From the NCBI GenBank assembly GCA_964408735.1, contig CAYPAX010000131.1:1-10606 (forward strand): a stretch of DNA of 10,606 nt. The letters are read 5' to 3'. Source of the stretch: UBA7887 sp964408735 (GTDB lineage Bacteria > Pseudomonadota > Alphaproteobacteria > UBA7887). Made by a program: the position numbers and the translations under genes. Positions 1-6,586 of the stretch are shown here, piece after piece (positions within the stretch are counted from its first letter, which is position 1; each line of letters begins with the position of its first letter). A model generated the notes under the pieces. That model was not told the DNA's origin. It made no database searches and worked only from the letters and a program-made list of their open reading frames with translations.

Positions 1-4
1 AGAA

Positions 5-53
5 TCAGACACAGCGACACGCGTCCAGAGCAGACTTCGTCAACGGGCTGTTA
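5..53. repeat. 49-bp inverted repeat, left copy (possible IS end)
   Basis: These 49 bases are the exact reverse complement of the last 49 bases of the window (10558-10606). Read outward on the minus strand, the copy begins TAACAGCCCGTTGACGAAGT. The junction with unique sequence is CTAA here and TTAA at the other copy, so both fit a YTAR/TA-type target. The GTTGA-x-x-AAGTC pattern resembles, from memory, the outer ends of several insertion sequence families; this is inference. No transposase is visible because the window ends within the repeat or just beyond it. The repeat supplies the last four codons and the stop of the neighbouring minus-strand ORF. An assembly break at a multi-copy element would also place such repeats at both ends. 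Confidence 0.85.
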
Positions 54-276
54 GCTCGGCCGAGGCGCGCTCGGATTGCGGTTGAGCGCTACTGTTCTTA
101 GCGACATCGTCGAGACCCGCCTTGAAGAGGTATGTCTGTGCCCCGACGGTTCCGCCCAGCGCCAGCAACATGATCAGGGTGATCATGAAATTGCGCGTAC
201 TGCCGCGGCGCATGCGAAGCATCGCCTCGGACATCGCCTCTATCGGGTCGACGCTCTTATCTGAATCATCTGCCAT
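40..276 (-). CDS. Small single-span membrane protein, probably truncated at its 3' end
   Basis: This 78-residue ORF is not a family I recognise. Residues 1-28 are hydrophilic (acidic first, then RMRR and STR), residues about 29-51 form one hydrophobic membrane span (NFMITLIMLLALGG...), and a short polar tail follows. The positive-inside rule suggests the N-terminus is cytoplasmic. The start ATG at 274-276 has no obvious Shine-Dalgarno sequence, so the start is uncertain; Met15 or Met19 are alternatives. It lies 54 nt downstream of tRNA-Asp on the same strand. Only residues 1-74 come from unique sequence. Leu75 to the TGA stop is read almost wholly from the 49-bp terminal repeat, so the original C-terminus was probably replaced by an insertion. 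Whether the gene is still functional cannot be told. Confidence 0.5.
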   Translation of the reverse strand: MADDSDKSVDPIEAMSEAMLRMRRGSTRNFMITLIMLLALGGTVGAQTYLFKAGLDDVAKNSSAQPQSERASAELTAR

Positions 277-330
277 GAACAGGCAATATGGCCCTGTCCG
301 GCCACAAAACCACTGAAATAAAGGGGGAAA

Positions 331-407
331 TGGCGGGAGTGACGGGACTCGAACCCGCGGCCTCTGGCGTGACAGGCCAGCGCTCTAACCAACTGAGCTA
401 CACCCCC
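331..407 (-). tRNA. tRNA-Asp (anticodon GTC)
   Basis: On the minus strand this folds into a complete 77-nt cloverleaf including an encoded CCA (331-333). The acceptor arms are GGGGGTG and CACTCCC, with one G-U pair. The D-arm contains TAGCTCAGTTGGTTAGAGC. The anticodon stem is CTGGC/GCCAG around the loop CTGTCAC, placing anticodon GTC at 371-373. The T-arm is GCGGGTTCGAGTCCCGT. The discriminator base is G, as expected for aspartate tRNAs. It lies 54 nt downstream of ccoS on the same strand and has its own promoter-like sequence, so it is probably not dependent on the oxidase operon. Confidence 0.97.
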
Positions 408-422
408 CAGGAAGATGACCGG

Positions 423-451
423 TCTCTACGCCAGCCTCCGCCCCCTGTCAA
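423..451 (-). promoter_or_regulatory. Probable sigma-70 promoter for tRNA-Asp
   Basis: On the minus strand a perfect -35 hexamer TTGACA (446-451) is followed by a 17-nt GC-rich spacer and TAGAGA (423-428), a moderate -10 match. The tRNA 5' end lies 15 nt beyond the -10 element, a normal distance for a short leader. The -35 element starts only 10 nt after the ccoS stop codon, so the promoter fills the gap between the two genes. It is identified by pattern only. Confidence 0.6.
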
Positions 452-461
452 GAACAGCGGA

Positions 462-629
462 TCAGTCTTCTCCGTCCTTGCTCACGACTTCGTCGTCATC
501 GAACAGAATTCGGTGTGCCGCCCCGTCGAGATCGTCGAACTGGCCGTTGCGCAGCGCCCAGAGGAAGCCGGCCAGGCCGAGCAGGCCTAGGAACAAGGCA
601 GCCGGAATCAGATAGACGAGACCGGTCAT
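462..629 (-). CDS. ccoS: CcoS, cbb3-type oxidase assembly protein
   Basis: CcoS is a small membrane protein needed for the insertion of cofactors (heme b/b3 and CuB) into cbb3 oxidase; without it, an inactive oxidase forms in Rhodobacter (family knowledge). The 55-residue product has one membrane span at about residues 4-26 (LVYLIPAALFLGLLGLAGFL). It is followed by the family signature GQFDDLDGAAHRILFDDDE (residues 29-47), the typical CcoS C-terminal motif. The ATG (627-629) overlaps the ccoI stop in an ATGA arrangement, so translation is likely coupled to ccoI. It is the last gene of the oxidase block. The length is normal for the family and it appears intact. Confidence 0.95.
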   Translation of the reverse strand: MTGLVYLIPAALFLGLLGLAGFLWALRNGQFDDLDGAAHRILFDDDEVVSKDGED

Positions 630-2821
630 GTCCAGCGCCCCAGGCGCAGCCGCAGCGCATTCAAGGTGACGACCAACGAAGAGCTCGACATGGCGGCAGC
701 GGCGATCAGCGGCGTGACGAAGCCGGCGACGGCCAATGGCATGGCCACCATGTTGTAGACGAAGGCGAGGCCGAAGTTCTGCAAGACCAACCGCCGCGCC
801 ATGCGGGCGACGCTCATGGCATCGCGCAGGGGCAGCAAGCGCTCGCCTTGCAGGATGAAGTCGGCCGCCACCCGGCTGATGTCCGCGGCGCGGGCCGGCG
901 CGGCCGAAACGTGGGCCGCGGCCAGCGCCGGCGCATCGTTGAGGCCGTCTCCGACCATCAGCACCTTGTGACCCGCCGCCGCAAGCTCGCGCAATCGCGC
1001 AACTTTATCGGCCGGGCGCATGTCCGCTTGCCAGTCGCCGATCGACAGCTCAGCCGCCAGCGCAGCCGCGACCGCCGGGCGATCGCCCGACAGCATCGCG
1101 ACTGCAAGCCCGCGACCGGTCAACGCGGCGACCAAAGCCGCAGCATCGACGCGCGGTGTGTCTTCGAAAGCGAATCCCACCGACTCGTGCCCCGGGCGCG
1201 CCAGCCACAATTCGCTGCCCGGTCCCGGCGCGGCCGCGGCATCGTCGATAGCGCACCAGGTGCGGCTGCCGAGCCGAACAAGCGCACCGTCGACCTCCGC
1301 CTCGAGGCCGAGGCCCGGGGTCTCGCGCACTTCCGGCGCCACCGCGACGGGTCCCGCCGCACGTGCCAGGGCTTGGGCCAGGGGGTGACTGCTGGCCGCC
1401 GCCAGGGCAGCCGCGATTCGCAAGGCGTCCGGGTCCGATTCGCCGTTCATGGCCAGGCGCGGCTCTCCCAGGGTCAGCGTGCCCGTCTTGTCGAACACCA
1501 CCATGTCGATTTCGGCCAGACGCTCCAAGGCATCGCCCGCGGTAACGATAACGCCGCGGCGCAGCAGCAGCCCGCTCGCCACCACCTGTACCGCCGGCAC
1601 CGCCAGGCCAAGCGCGCAGGGACAGGTAATGATGAGCACCGAAACCGCTGTCAGCAGCGCTTGCTGCCAGGCCATGTCGCCGAACGCGACCCAGCCGAGA
1701 AAGGCCGCCAGGGCCAGGATATGCACGGCCGGCGCGTAGATGCGCGCTGCCCGGTCGGCGAGTTTGACGTAGCGGGCGCGGCTTTGCTCTGCCGCCGCCA
1801 TCAGGCGCACGATCTCAGCCAGCAACGTGCCCTCTCCCGCCGCCTCGACACGGATCTCAAGGGCGCCATCAAGGCTCAGCGTGCCGGCATGAACGGCTGC
1901 GCCGGGCGCCACGTCGTGCGGCGTGCTTTCGCCACTGACCAGGCTGGCATCGATGCTGGCGGTGCCTTGGCTGACGATGCCATCGACGGGTACGCGGTCG
2001 CCGGGCGCCACGACTACGGTCATGCCGGGGCGCAACTGCTCGACGGGCAAGGCCGTCACCGTGCCGTCATCGCCTTTGACCAAGGCCGCCGTGGCATCGA
2101 GCAAGGTCATGCGCTCCACCGCGGATCGCGCCTGGCCGCGGGCTCGGCGGTCGAGATAGCGCCCGACCAAGAGGAAGAACAGCAGCATCACCGCGGCATC
2201 GAAATAGGCATGTTCGCCGCCGGTCGCGGTCTCGAACAGGCTGACGCCGGCGGCCAGGAGCACGGCCAGGGATATGGGCACGTCCATGTTCAGGCGGCGT
2301 GCGCGCAGGGCAAGAAGCGCCGAGCCGAAGAATGGCCGGCCGGAAAATGCCACCGCCGGCAATGCGATCAGCGCCGACAGCCAGTGGAAGAGGTCACGCG
2401 TCGCCGGGCCCATGTCGGGCGAGTTCGCGCCGGCCCAGACCGCGACCGACAGCAACATGACATTGGCGGCGGCAAATCCGGCCACCGCCATGGCCACCAG
2501 CAGGCGCTTGTCCTCGGCCCGCGATTCGGCGCCCAGCGCGCGCGGGTCGAAGGGAATCAGGCGATAGCCCTGATCCGCCACCGCGGCGACCAGGGCCCGC
2601 GGGTCCGCTAGAGCCGGGTCGAAGCGGATGGCGAGCCTGCGCGTCGACAGGTTGACCCGCGCGTCGACAACGCCCGGAGCGCCGTCGAGGCTGCTCTCGA
2701 TACGGCGAATGCAGGCCGGGCAGTGCAGGTTCTCTACCAGCAGGTCGAGCCGCGCCCGCCCCTCGCCTTCCGCACGCACATAGGCGCTGGGATCCAAGCC
2801 GGCATCGCTCACGGCAGCCAT
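626..2821 (-). CDS. ccoI: CcoI (FixI), copper-exporting P1B-type ATPase
   Basis: This is a P-type ATPase that moves copper across the inner membrane for the CuB centre of cbb3 oxidase. The 731-residue product has all expected parts in order. An N-terminal heavy-metal-associated domain (about 24-90) carries Cys34-Pro-Ala-Cys37. Membrane spans run from about 105, and the actuator motif SGES is at 297-300. The transmembrane metal site Cys400-Pro401-Cys402 follows, then the phosphorylation motif DKTGT starting at Asp444, His479-Pro480, and the hinge motif GDGLND at 624-629. The frame stays open upstream to 2884. I chose the ATG at 2821 because GGGAG lies just upstream and this gives only a 13-bp overlap with ccoH; the longer start would lie deep inside ccoH. 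CPC marks it as a Cu(I) pump. Position between ccoH and ccoS separates it from general copper-resistance CopA. Confidence 0.96.
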   Translation of the reverse strand: MAAVSDAGLDPSAYVRAEGEGRARLDLLVENLHCPACIRRIESSLDGAPGVVDARVNLSTRRLAIRFDPALADPRALVAAVADQGYRLIPFDPRALGAESRAEDKRLLVAMAVAGFAAANVMLLSVAVWAGANSPDMGPATRDLFHWLSALIALPAVAFSGRPFFGSALLALRARRLNMDVPISLAVLLAAGVSLFETATGGEHAYFDAAVMLLFFLLVGRYLDRRARGQARSAVERMTLLDATAALVKGDDGTVTALPVEQLRPGMTVVVAPGDRVPVDGIVSQGTASIDASLVSGESTPHDVAPGAAVHAGTLSLDGALEIRVEAAGEGTLLAEIVRLMAAAEQSRARYVKLADRAARIYAPAVHILALAAFLGWVAFGDMAWQQALLTAVSVLIITCPCALGLAVPAVQVVASGLLLRRGVIVTAGDALERLAEIDMVVFDKTGTLTLGEPRLAMNGESDPDALRIAAALAAASSHPLAQALARAAGPVAVAPEVRETPGLGLEAEVDGALVRLGSRTWCAIDDAAAAPGPGSELWLARPGHESVGFAFEDTPRVDAAALVAALTGRGLAVAMLSGDRPAVAAALAAELSIGDWQADMRPADKVARLRELAAAGHKVLMVGDGLNDAPALAAAHVSAAPARAADISRVAADFILQGERLLPLRDAMSVARMARRLVLQNFGLAFVYNMVAMPLAVAGFVTPLIAAAAMSSSSLVVTLNALRLRLGRWT

Positions 2822-3279
2822 AGTCTGGTCTCCCTTACGCTCGGCAGCATCTCGGCATCGCTCGCCTCCAGACGCAAATCCCAATTGCCCGACGCCGGTG
2901 CAGTCAGGGAGGCGGCATAGACCCCCTCGCCGACAGGCTCGAGCGGCAACGTGAAATCGAGCCCCTCGTGAACCGGGCGCTTGAAGCTGGCATGGACCAC
3001 AAGGCCCTGCAAGGCCGCGCCCGAGCCATCGCGATAGCTTGCGCTGAGACGCACCTGCCGCTCTTCGCCCTCCTCGAGCGCAAGGTTCACCTCCCAGCCG
3101 CGCGCCCGCTGGGCATCCGCCGCCTCGAGCTGGCGATTATACGCCAGACCGGCGACATAGGCATTCTTGGCGCCGAGCCCTGGCCAGCTGTCGAGAGAGC
3201 TCACCACGAGAGCGCCATTGGCCACCAGGATAAGGCCGAAGAATCCTGCCAGCCACCACGCCACATGCCGGCCGGTCAT
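2809..3279 (-). CDS. ccoH: CcoH (FixH), cbb3 oxidase assembly protein
   Basis: CcoH is a membrane-anchored protein required for assembly and stability of the cbb3 complex and associates with it (family knowledge). The 156-residue product has a single N-terminal membrane span at about residues 7-27, then the family-typical stretch SWPGLGAKNAYVAGLAYN (31-48), and a periplasmic beta-rich domain ending with GNWDLRLEA-type sequence. The start ATG (3277-3279) overlaps the ccoG stop as ATGA. The 3' end overlaps ccoI by 13 bp, so ccoG, ccoH and ccoI are probably translationally coupled. Length and motifs are normal for FixH. Confidence 0.94.
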   Translation of the reverse strand: MTGRHVAWWLAGFFGLILVANGALVVSSLDSWPGLGAKNAYVAGLAYNRQLEAADAQRARGWEVNLALEEGEERQVRLSASYRDGSGAALQGLVVHASFKRPVHEGLDFTLPLEPVGEGVYAASLTAPASGNWDLRLEASDAEMLPSVRETRLWLP

Positions 3280-4766
3280 CGTGCCGGTCCATGGAACTGG
3301 CTGCGCACGTCGTCGCTGTCTTCGCCGCCGACTTCTTGAATGCGGAAGCGGAACCGCGTGGTCTCGTCCTCCAGTTCCGCCATCGGCACGGTGACCAGAA
3401 CGCGAAAGCCGCGCAGGCTGTCGGCCGGCACGGTCAAGGTCGCCCCGGACCGGCCGCCAACAATATCGATGGCGGAGGACGCGATGCCGTCGGTGCTGAG
3501 CACGAAATCCCGCACCTCGCGCGCCTTGTTCTGGACCTTGATCTCATAGCCGTTGCGGATGCTGCCGTCGGACAGCATGACGAAAAGCGGGTTGCGGTCG
3601 GCAAGCGCCGAGATGTCGAGCGTGGCACGGGACAGCAGTGCAGCCAGCATGATGGCGGTGACCAAGGCCAGGATCGCGAGGTAGATAATGGTGCGCGGCC
3701 GCAGAAAGCGGAAGCGCGTCGCTCCGCCGCCTGCCGCGCGCGTGGCCATGTTCGCCATCGTGTCATAGCCGATCAACCCGCCCGGCCGCCCCACCTTCTC
3801 CATCACATTGTTGCAGGCATCGAGACAGAGCCCACAGGTGATGCACTCCAACTGCTCACCGTCGCGAATGTCGATCCCCATCGGGCAGACGACGACGCAT
3901 TGCTTGCAATCGACGCAATCGCCCCTGCCCTCCCAGCTATGTCCTTTCTTGTGCGGGCCGCGCGGCTCGCCGCGATAGCCGCGGTAGGACACCGTCAGGG
4001 TGTGCTCGTCGACCATCGCCGCCTGGATGCGCGGCCAGGGGCACATGTAGATGCAGACCTGCTCGCGGGCCAGGCCGCCAAGCAGGTAGGTCGTCGAGGT
4101 CAGCAGGCCGATGAAGATATAGGCATAGGTCGGCGCATCGAACGCGGCGAGCTGGCCGACCAAGGTCGGCGCATCCACGAAATAGAACACCCAGGCGCCG
4201 CCGGTGAGAATGCCGATGATGATCCAAATCGTGTGCTTGACCGCGCGCTTGGCCAGCTTGGCTACGCCCCAGCGCGCACGGTCGAGGCGAATGCGCGCAT
4301 TGCGGTCGCCTTCGATCCAGCGCTCAACGACGATGAAGAGGTCGGTCCAAACCGTCTGCGGACAGGCATAGCCGCACCAGGCCCGGCCCCATACGCTGGT
4401 CACCAGGAACAACCCGATGGCGGCCAGGATCAAGAGGCCGGTCAGGTAGTAGACTTCCTGCGGCCAGATCTCGATGAAGAAGAAGTACAGGCGCTGGCCG
4501 GGCAGATCGATCAGCACGGCCTGGTCAGGCACATCGGGCCCGCGATCCCAGCGTATCCAGGGTGTCAGATAGTAGATGCCGAGGGTCACGATCATCAGGC
4601 CCCATTTGAGGCGCCTGAAGGTTCCCCGCACGCGACGCGGATGAATGCGCGGCCGCTTTTCGTAAAGCGACCGGGCCTCCTTGGCATTGACAGCATCGAC
4701 CGCAGCCCGCTGTACGCCGGGTGCGGCCTCGGCCGAACCGGCTACAGGCGTCTCGACATCCACCAT
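3276..4766 (-). CDS. ccoG: CcoG (FixG/RdxA), polyferredoxin-like copper-handling assembly protein
   Basis: CcoG is a membrane protein with two [4Fe-4S] clusters; work on Rhodobacter showed cupric reductase activity supplying Cu(I) for cbb3 assembly. The 496-residue product has five likely membrane spans (near 55-70, 93-126, 179-197, 214-232 and 359-378). A conserved CGYAC lies at 131-135 and CIYMCP at 238-243. The cluster motifs are Cys284, 287, 290, 294-Pro and Cys308, 311, 314, 318. A C-terminal periplasmic Ig-like domain runs from about 385 to the end. The start ATG follows ccoP by 43 nt, with AGTAGGG as a modest ribosome binding site. This gap is the only place where the structural and assembly genes could be separately transcribed. 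The first 35 residues are poorly conserved in the family, so the start is likely but not certain. Confidence 0.95.
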   Translation of the reverse strand: MVDVETPVAGSAEAAPGVQRAAVDAVNAKEARSLYEKRPRIHPRRVRGTFRRLKWGLMIVTLGIYYLTPWIRWDRGPDVPDQAVLIDLPGQRLYFFFIEIWPQEVYYLTGLLILAAIGLFLVTSVWGRAWCGYACPQTVWTDLFIVVERWIEGDRNARIRLDRARWGVAKLAKRAVKHTIWIIIGILTGGAWVFYFVDAPTLVGQLAAFDAPTYAYIFIGLLTSTTYLLGGLAREQVCIYMCPWPRIQAAMVDEHTLTVSYRGYRGEPRGPHKKGHSWEGRGDCVDCKQCVVVCPMGIDIRDGEQLECITCGLCLDACNNVMEKVGRPGGLIGYDTMANMATRAAGGGATRFRFLRPRTIIYLAILALVTAIMLAALLSRATLDISALADRNPLFVMLSDGSIRNGYEIKVQNKAREVRDFVLSTDGIASSAIDIVGGRSGATLTVPADSLRGFRVLVTVPMAELEDETTRFRFRIQEVGGEDSDDVRSQFHGPAR

Positions 4767-4809
4767 GCCCTACTCGTCACCGCATCTCCCCCCGATTGAT
4801 TTTATTGGG

Positions 4810-5679
4810 TTATTCGCCACCGCCCAGCGAGTGGACGTAAAGCGCCAGTTGCTTGATCGTGACATCGGACAGGCGCCCGCTCCAGGCCGGCATGACGCCA
4901 TGACGGCTATTGTTGATGGTTGCCGTGATCGTCTCCGCATCCCCGCCATAGAGCCAGATGGCATCGGTCAGATTGGGTGCGCCCATGGGCGCCAAGCCCG
5001 TGCCGTCATCGCCATGGCACATGGCGCACCACTCGACAAATGTCTCCTCGCCACGCCCTGCGGCAGCCGTATCGCTGGCCTTGCCGGAAAGCGACAGGAC
5101 ATATTGCGCGACATCGGCGATCTGCGCCGGCTCGAGCATCTCGTCGGCGCCGAAGGCGGGCATCTGCGAAAGGCGCGTCTCGTCGTGGCTCGAGCGAACG
5201 CCATAGCTGATCGTGTCGTGAATGTCGCTCAGCGTGCCGCCCCAAAGCCAGTCGTCATCGCCAAGGTTGGGATAACCGACGGCACCCGCACCGCCGGTGC
5301 CATGGCATTGCGAGCAGTTGACCAGATAGGCCGAGCGACCGCCGGCGGTGGCAAATCGCAACAGGTCGGGATCGGCCTGTACCGCCTCCAGCTCCATCGT
5401 CTGAAGCTGCTCGGCCTGGACCGCCCGCGCCGCCTCGGCATCGGCGATCTGGTTCGCCACCGTGGTGCGTTGACTGTAGCCGAGAAGGCCCTTGGTGAAG
5501 CTGCTTGCCAAGGGCAAGGCCGGCATGGCCACCCAATAGGCCAGAGCCCAGACGATGGTGGCGTAGAGCACCCACACCCACCAGCGGGGCAAGGGCTTGT
5601 TGTATTCGGCGATGCCGTCCCACTCGTGTCCGGTGGTCTCGTAATCGTCGCCGCCCGGCGTGCCTTGCGTATCGGCCAC
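4810..5679 (-). CDS. ccoP: CcoP (FixP), diheme cytochrome c subunit of cbb3 oxidase
   Basis: CcoP is the diheme subunit that takes electrons from soluble or membrane cytochromes c and passes them to CcoO. The 289-residue product has a cytoplasmic N-terminus with the typical HEWDGIAEYNKPLPRWW stretch (18-34), one membrane span (about 35-55), and two periplasmic cytochrome c domains. Heme sites are Cys122-Ser-Gln-Cys125-His126 and Cys218-Ala-Met-Cys221-His222. Likely axial methionines are Met173 (QMPAFG) and Met263 (GVMPAW). I chose the GTG at 5679 because it sits 6 nt after GGAGGAGGA and 2 nt after the ccoQ stop; the in-frame ATG at 5742 lies inside ccoQ and adds residues unlike the family. 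The product ends GGGE just before a TAA stop. It appears intact. Confidence 0.96.
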   Translation of the reverse strand: MADTQGTPGGDDYETTGHEWDGIAEYNKPLPRWWVWVLYATIVWALAYWVAMPALPLASSFTKGLLGYSQRTTVANQIADAEAARAVQAEQLQTMELEAVQADPDLLRFATAGGRSAYLVNCSQCHGTGGAGAVGYPNLGDDDWLWGGTLSDIHDTISYGVRSSHDETRLSQMPAFGADEMLEPAQIADVAQYVLSLSGKASDTAAAGRGEETFVEWCAMCHGDDGTGLAPMGAPNLTDAIWLYGGDAETITATINNSRHGVMPAWSGRLSDVTIKQLALYVHSLGGGE

Positions 5680-5681
5680 GT

Positions 5682-5831
5682 CTAGTCCTCCTCCAACGGC
5701 ATGCGTGCGGCAGCGCGGAATTTCGCCTTGTTGCCGGGCCACAGCGCGTAGGTCACGATCCCGACGAAGGCCACCATCATGGCCACCAAGCCCCAGGTCT
5801 GAATGAAAGCGGATAGGCCGTCATAGGTCAT
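5682..5831 (-). CDS. ccoQ: CcoQ (FixQ), small membrane subunit of cbb3 oxidase
   Basis: CcoQ is a small, poorly conserved subunit that stabilises the interaction of CcoP with the CcoNO core. The 49-residue product starts MTYDGLSAFIQTWGLV, has one membrane span at about residues 9-30, then WPGNKAKFRAAARMPLEED; the basic stretch with a terminal LEED is typical of alphaproteobacterial CcoQ. The ribosome binding site TAGGAG overlaps the ccoO stop, 11 nt upstream of the ATG at 5831. The stop TAG at 5682-5684 is 2 nt from the ccoP GTG. Position between ccoO and ccoP is diagnostic. Confidence 0.94.
   Translation of the reverse strand: MTYDGLSAFIQTWGLVAMMVAFVGIVTYALWPGNKAKFRAAARMPLEED
5686..5694 (-). 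promoter_or_regulatory. Ribosome binding site that sets the GTG start of ccoP
   Basis: GGAGGAGGA on the minus strand lies inside the last codons of ccoQ and 6 nt before the GTG at 5679. It is the strongest Shine-Dalgarno sequence I noticed in the oxidase block, and it supports a GTG start over the upstream in-frame ATG at 5742. Confidence 0.8.
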
Positions 5832-5842
5832 GGCAACAGCTC

Positions 5843-6583
5843 CTATCGCAGGTTGTCGCCCTCGGCCTGGTAGACATCGAAGTCAACCAGCGTGCCGAGC
5901 ATCTGCAAATAGGCGATCAACGCGTCGAGCTCAGTGATGCGTTGCGGATCACCGTCGAAATCGGCGACGATCGCCCCGGGATAGCGGGCCAGCAATGCCT
6001 CGACCCCATCGGAGTCGGGATTGGCCTGGGCTTCGAGGTCCGCCGTGGCTGCGGCGACCATAGCCTCGTCATAGGGTACGCCGACCGTGATGTTCGCGGT
6101 CAAATGGCCGGCGACATCGTCGTATTCCAGATCGCGATCGGCCATGAATGCATAACCTGGCATGATCGAGCCGGGCACCACGCTGCGCGGGTCGACCATG
6201 TGGGCGACGTGCCAGTCGTTGGAATAGCGCCCGCCGACGCGCGCCAGATCCGGCCCGGTGCGCTTCGAGCCCCACTGGAAGGGATGGTCGTACATGCTTT
6301 CGGCCGCCAGGCTGTAATGGCCGTAGCGCTCGACCTCGTCGCGCAGCGAGCGGATCATCTGGCTATGGCAGACGTAGCAACCCTCGCGAATGTAGACGTT
6401 GCGCCCCTTGAGCTCGAGCGGCGAATAGGGCCGCACGCCGCGCACCTTCTCGATGGTGCTCTCGAGGTAGAAGAGCGGCGCGATCTCGACCAGCCCACCG
6501 ATCACCACGACCAGCAGAATGCCGACCAGCATGGCAATGGAGTTGCGCTCGAGGATCTGATGGCGTTGCAGAATCTTCGACAT
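5843..6583 (-). CDS. ccoO: CcoO (FixO), monoheme cytochrome c subunit of cbb3 oxidase
   Basis: CcoO relays electrons from CcoP to the heme b centre in CcoN. The 246-residue product has one N-terminal membrane anchor (about 16-36, not cleaved) followed by a periplasmic cytochrome c domain. The heme site is Cys69-Tyr-Val-Cys72-His73, within the family signature REGCYVCHSQMIR. Further typical stretches are ERYGHYSLAAESMYDHPFQW and RTGPDLARVGGRYS, and the axial Met lies in PGSIMPGYAF. The start ATG is 3 nt after the ccoN stop, so translation is probably coupled. Length is normal for the family and all key residues are present. Confidence 0.97.
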   Translation of the reverse strand: MSKILQRHQILERNSIAMLVGILLVVVIGGLVEIAPLFYLESTIEKVRGVRPYSPLELKGRNVYIREGCYVCHSQMIRSLRDEVERYGHYSLAAESMYDHPFQWGSKRTGPDLARVGGRYSNDWHVAHMVDPRSVVPGSIMPGYAFMADRDLEYDDVAGHLTANITVGVPYDEAMVAAATADLEAQANPDSDGVEALLARYPGAIVADFDGDPQRITELDALIAYLQMLGTLVDFDVYQAEGDNLR

Positions 6584-6586
6584 GGC

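Noticed and set aside
277..330. TGGCC/GGCCA hairpin between tRNA-Asp and the small membrane gene as a terminator
   Set aside because: The stem is only 5 bp and no T-tract follows it on the minus strand; the T-rich bases lie before it.
515..2611. Plus-strand open frame of 698 codons opposite ccoI
   Set aside because: The product is Arg/Gln/His-rich without domains, and the opposite strand carries a complete ccoI with all P-type ATPase motifs. Long antisense frames are expected in GC-rich DNA.
2822..2884. Longer ccoI start at 2884
   Set aside because: It would overlap ccoH by 76 bp and add residues unlike the family; the ATG at 2821 has its own ribosome binding site.
3291..4799. Plus-strand open frame of 502 codons opposite ccoG
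   Set aside because: Low-complexity composition and complete overlap with ccoG, whose cysteine motifs are intact on the minus strand.
4790..4809. TTGAT half-site in the ccoP-ccoG gap as an FNR box
   Set aside because: The second half reads TTGGG instead of ATCAA, so only one half-site is present.
5680..5742. Longer ccoP start at the in-frame ATG 5742
   Set aside because: This lies inside ccoQ and adds 21 residues not typical of CcoP; the GTG at 5679 has a strong ribosome binding site.
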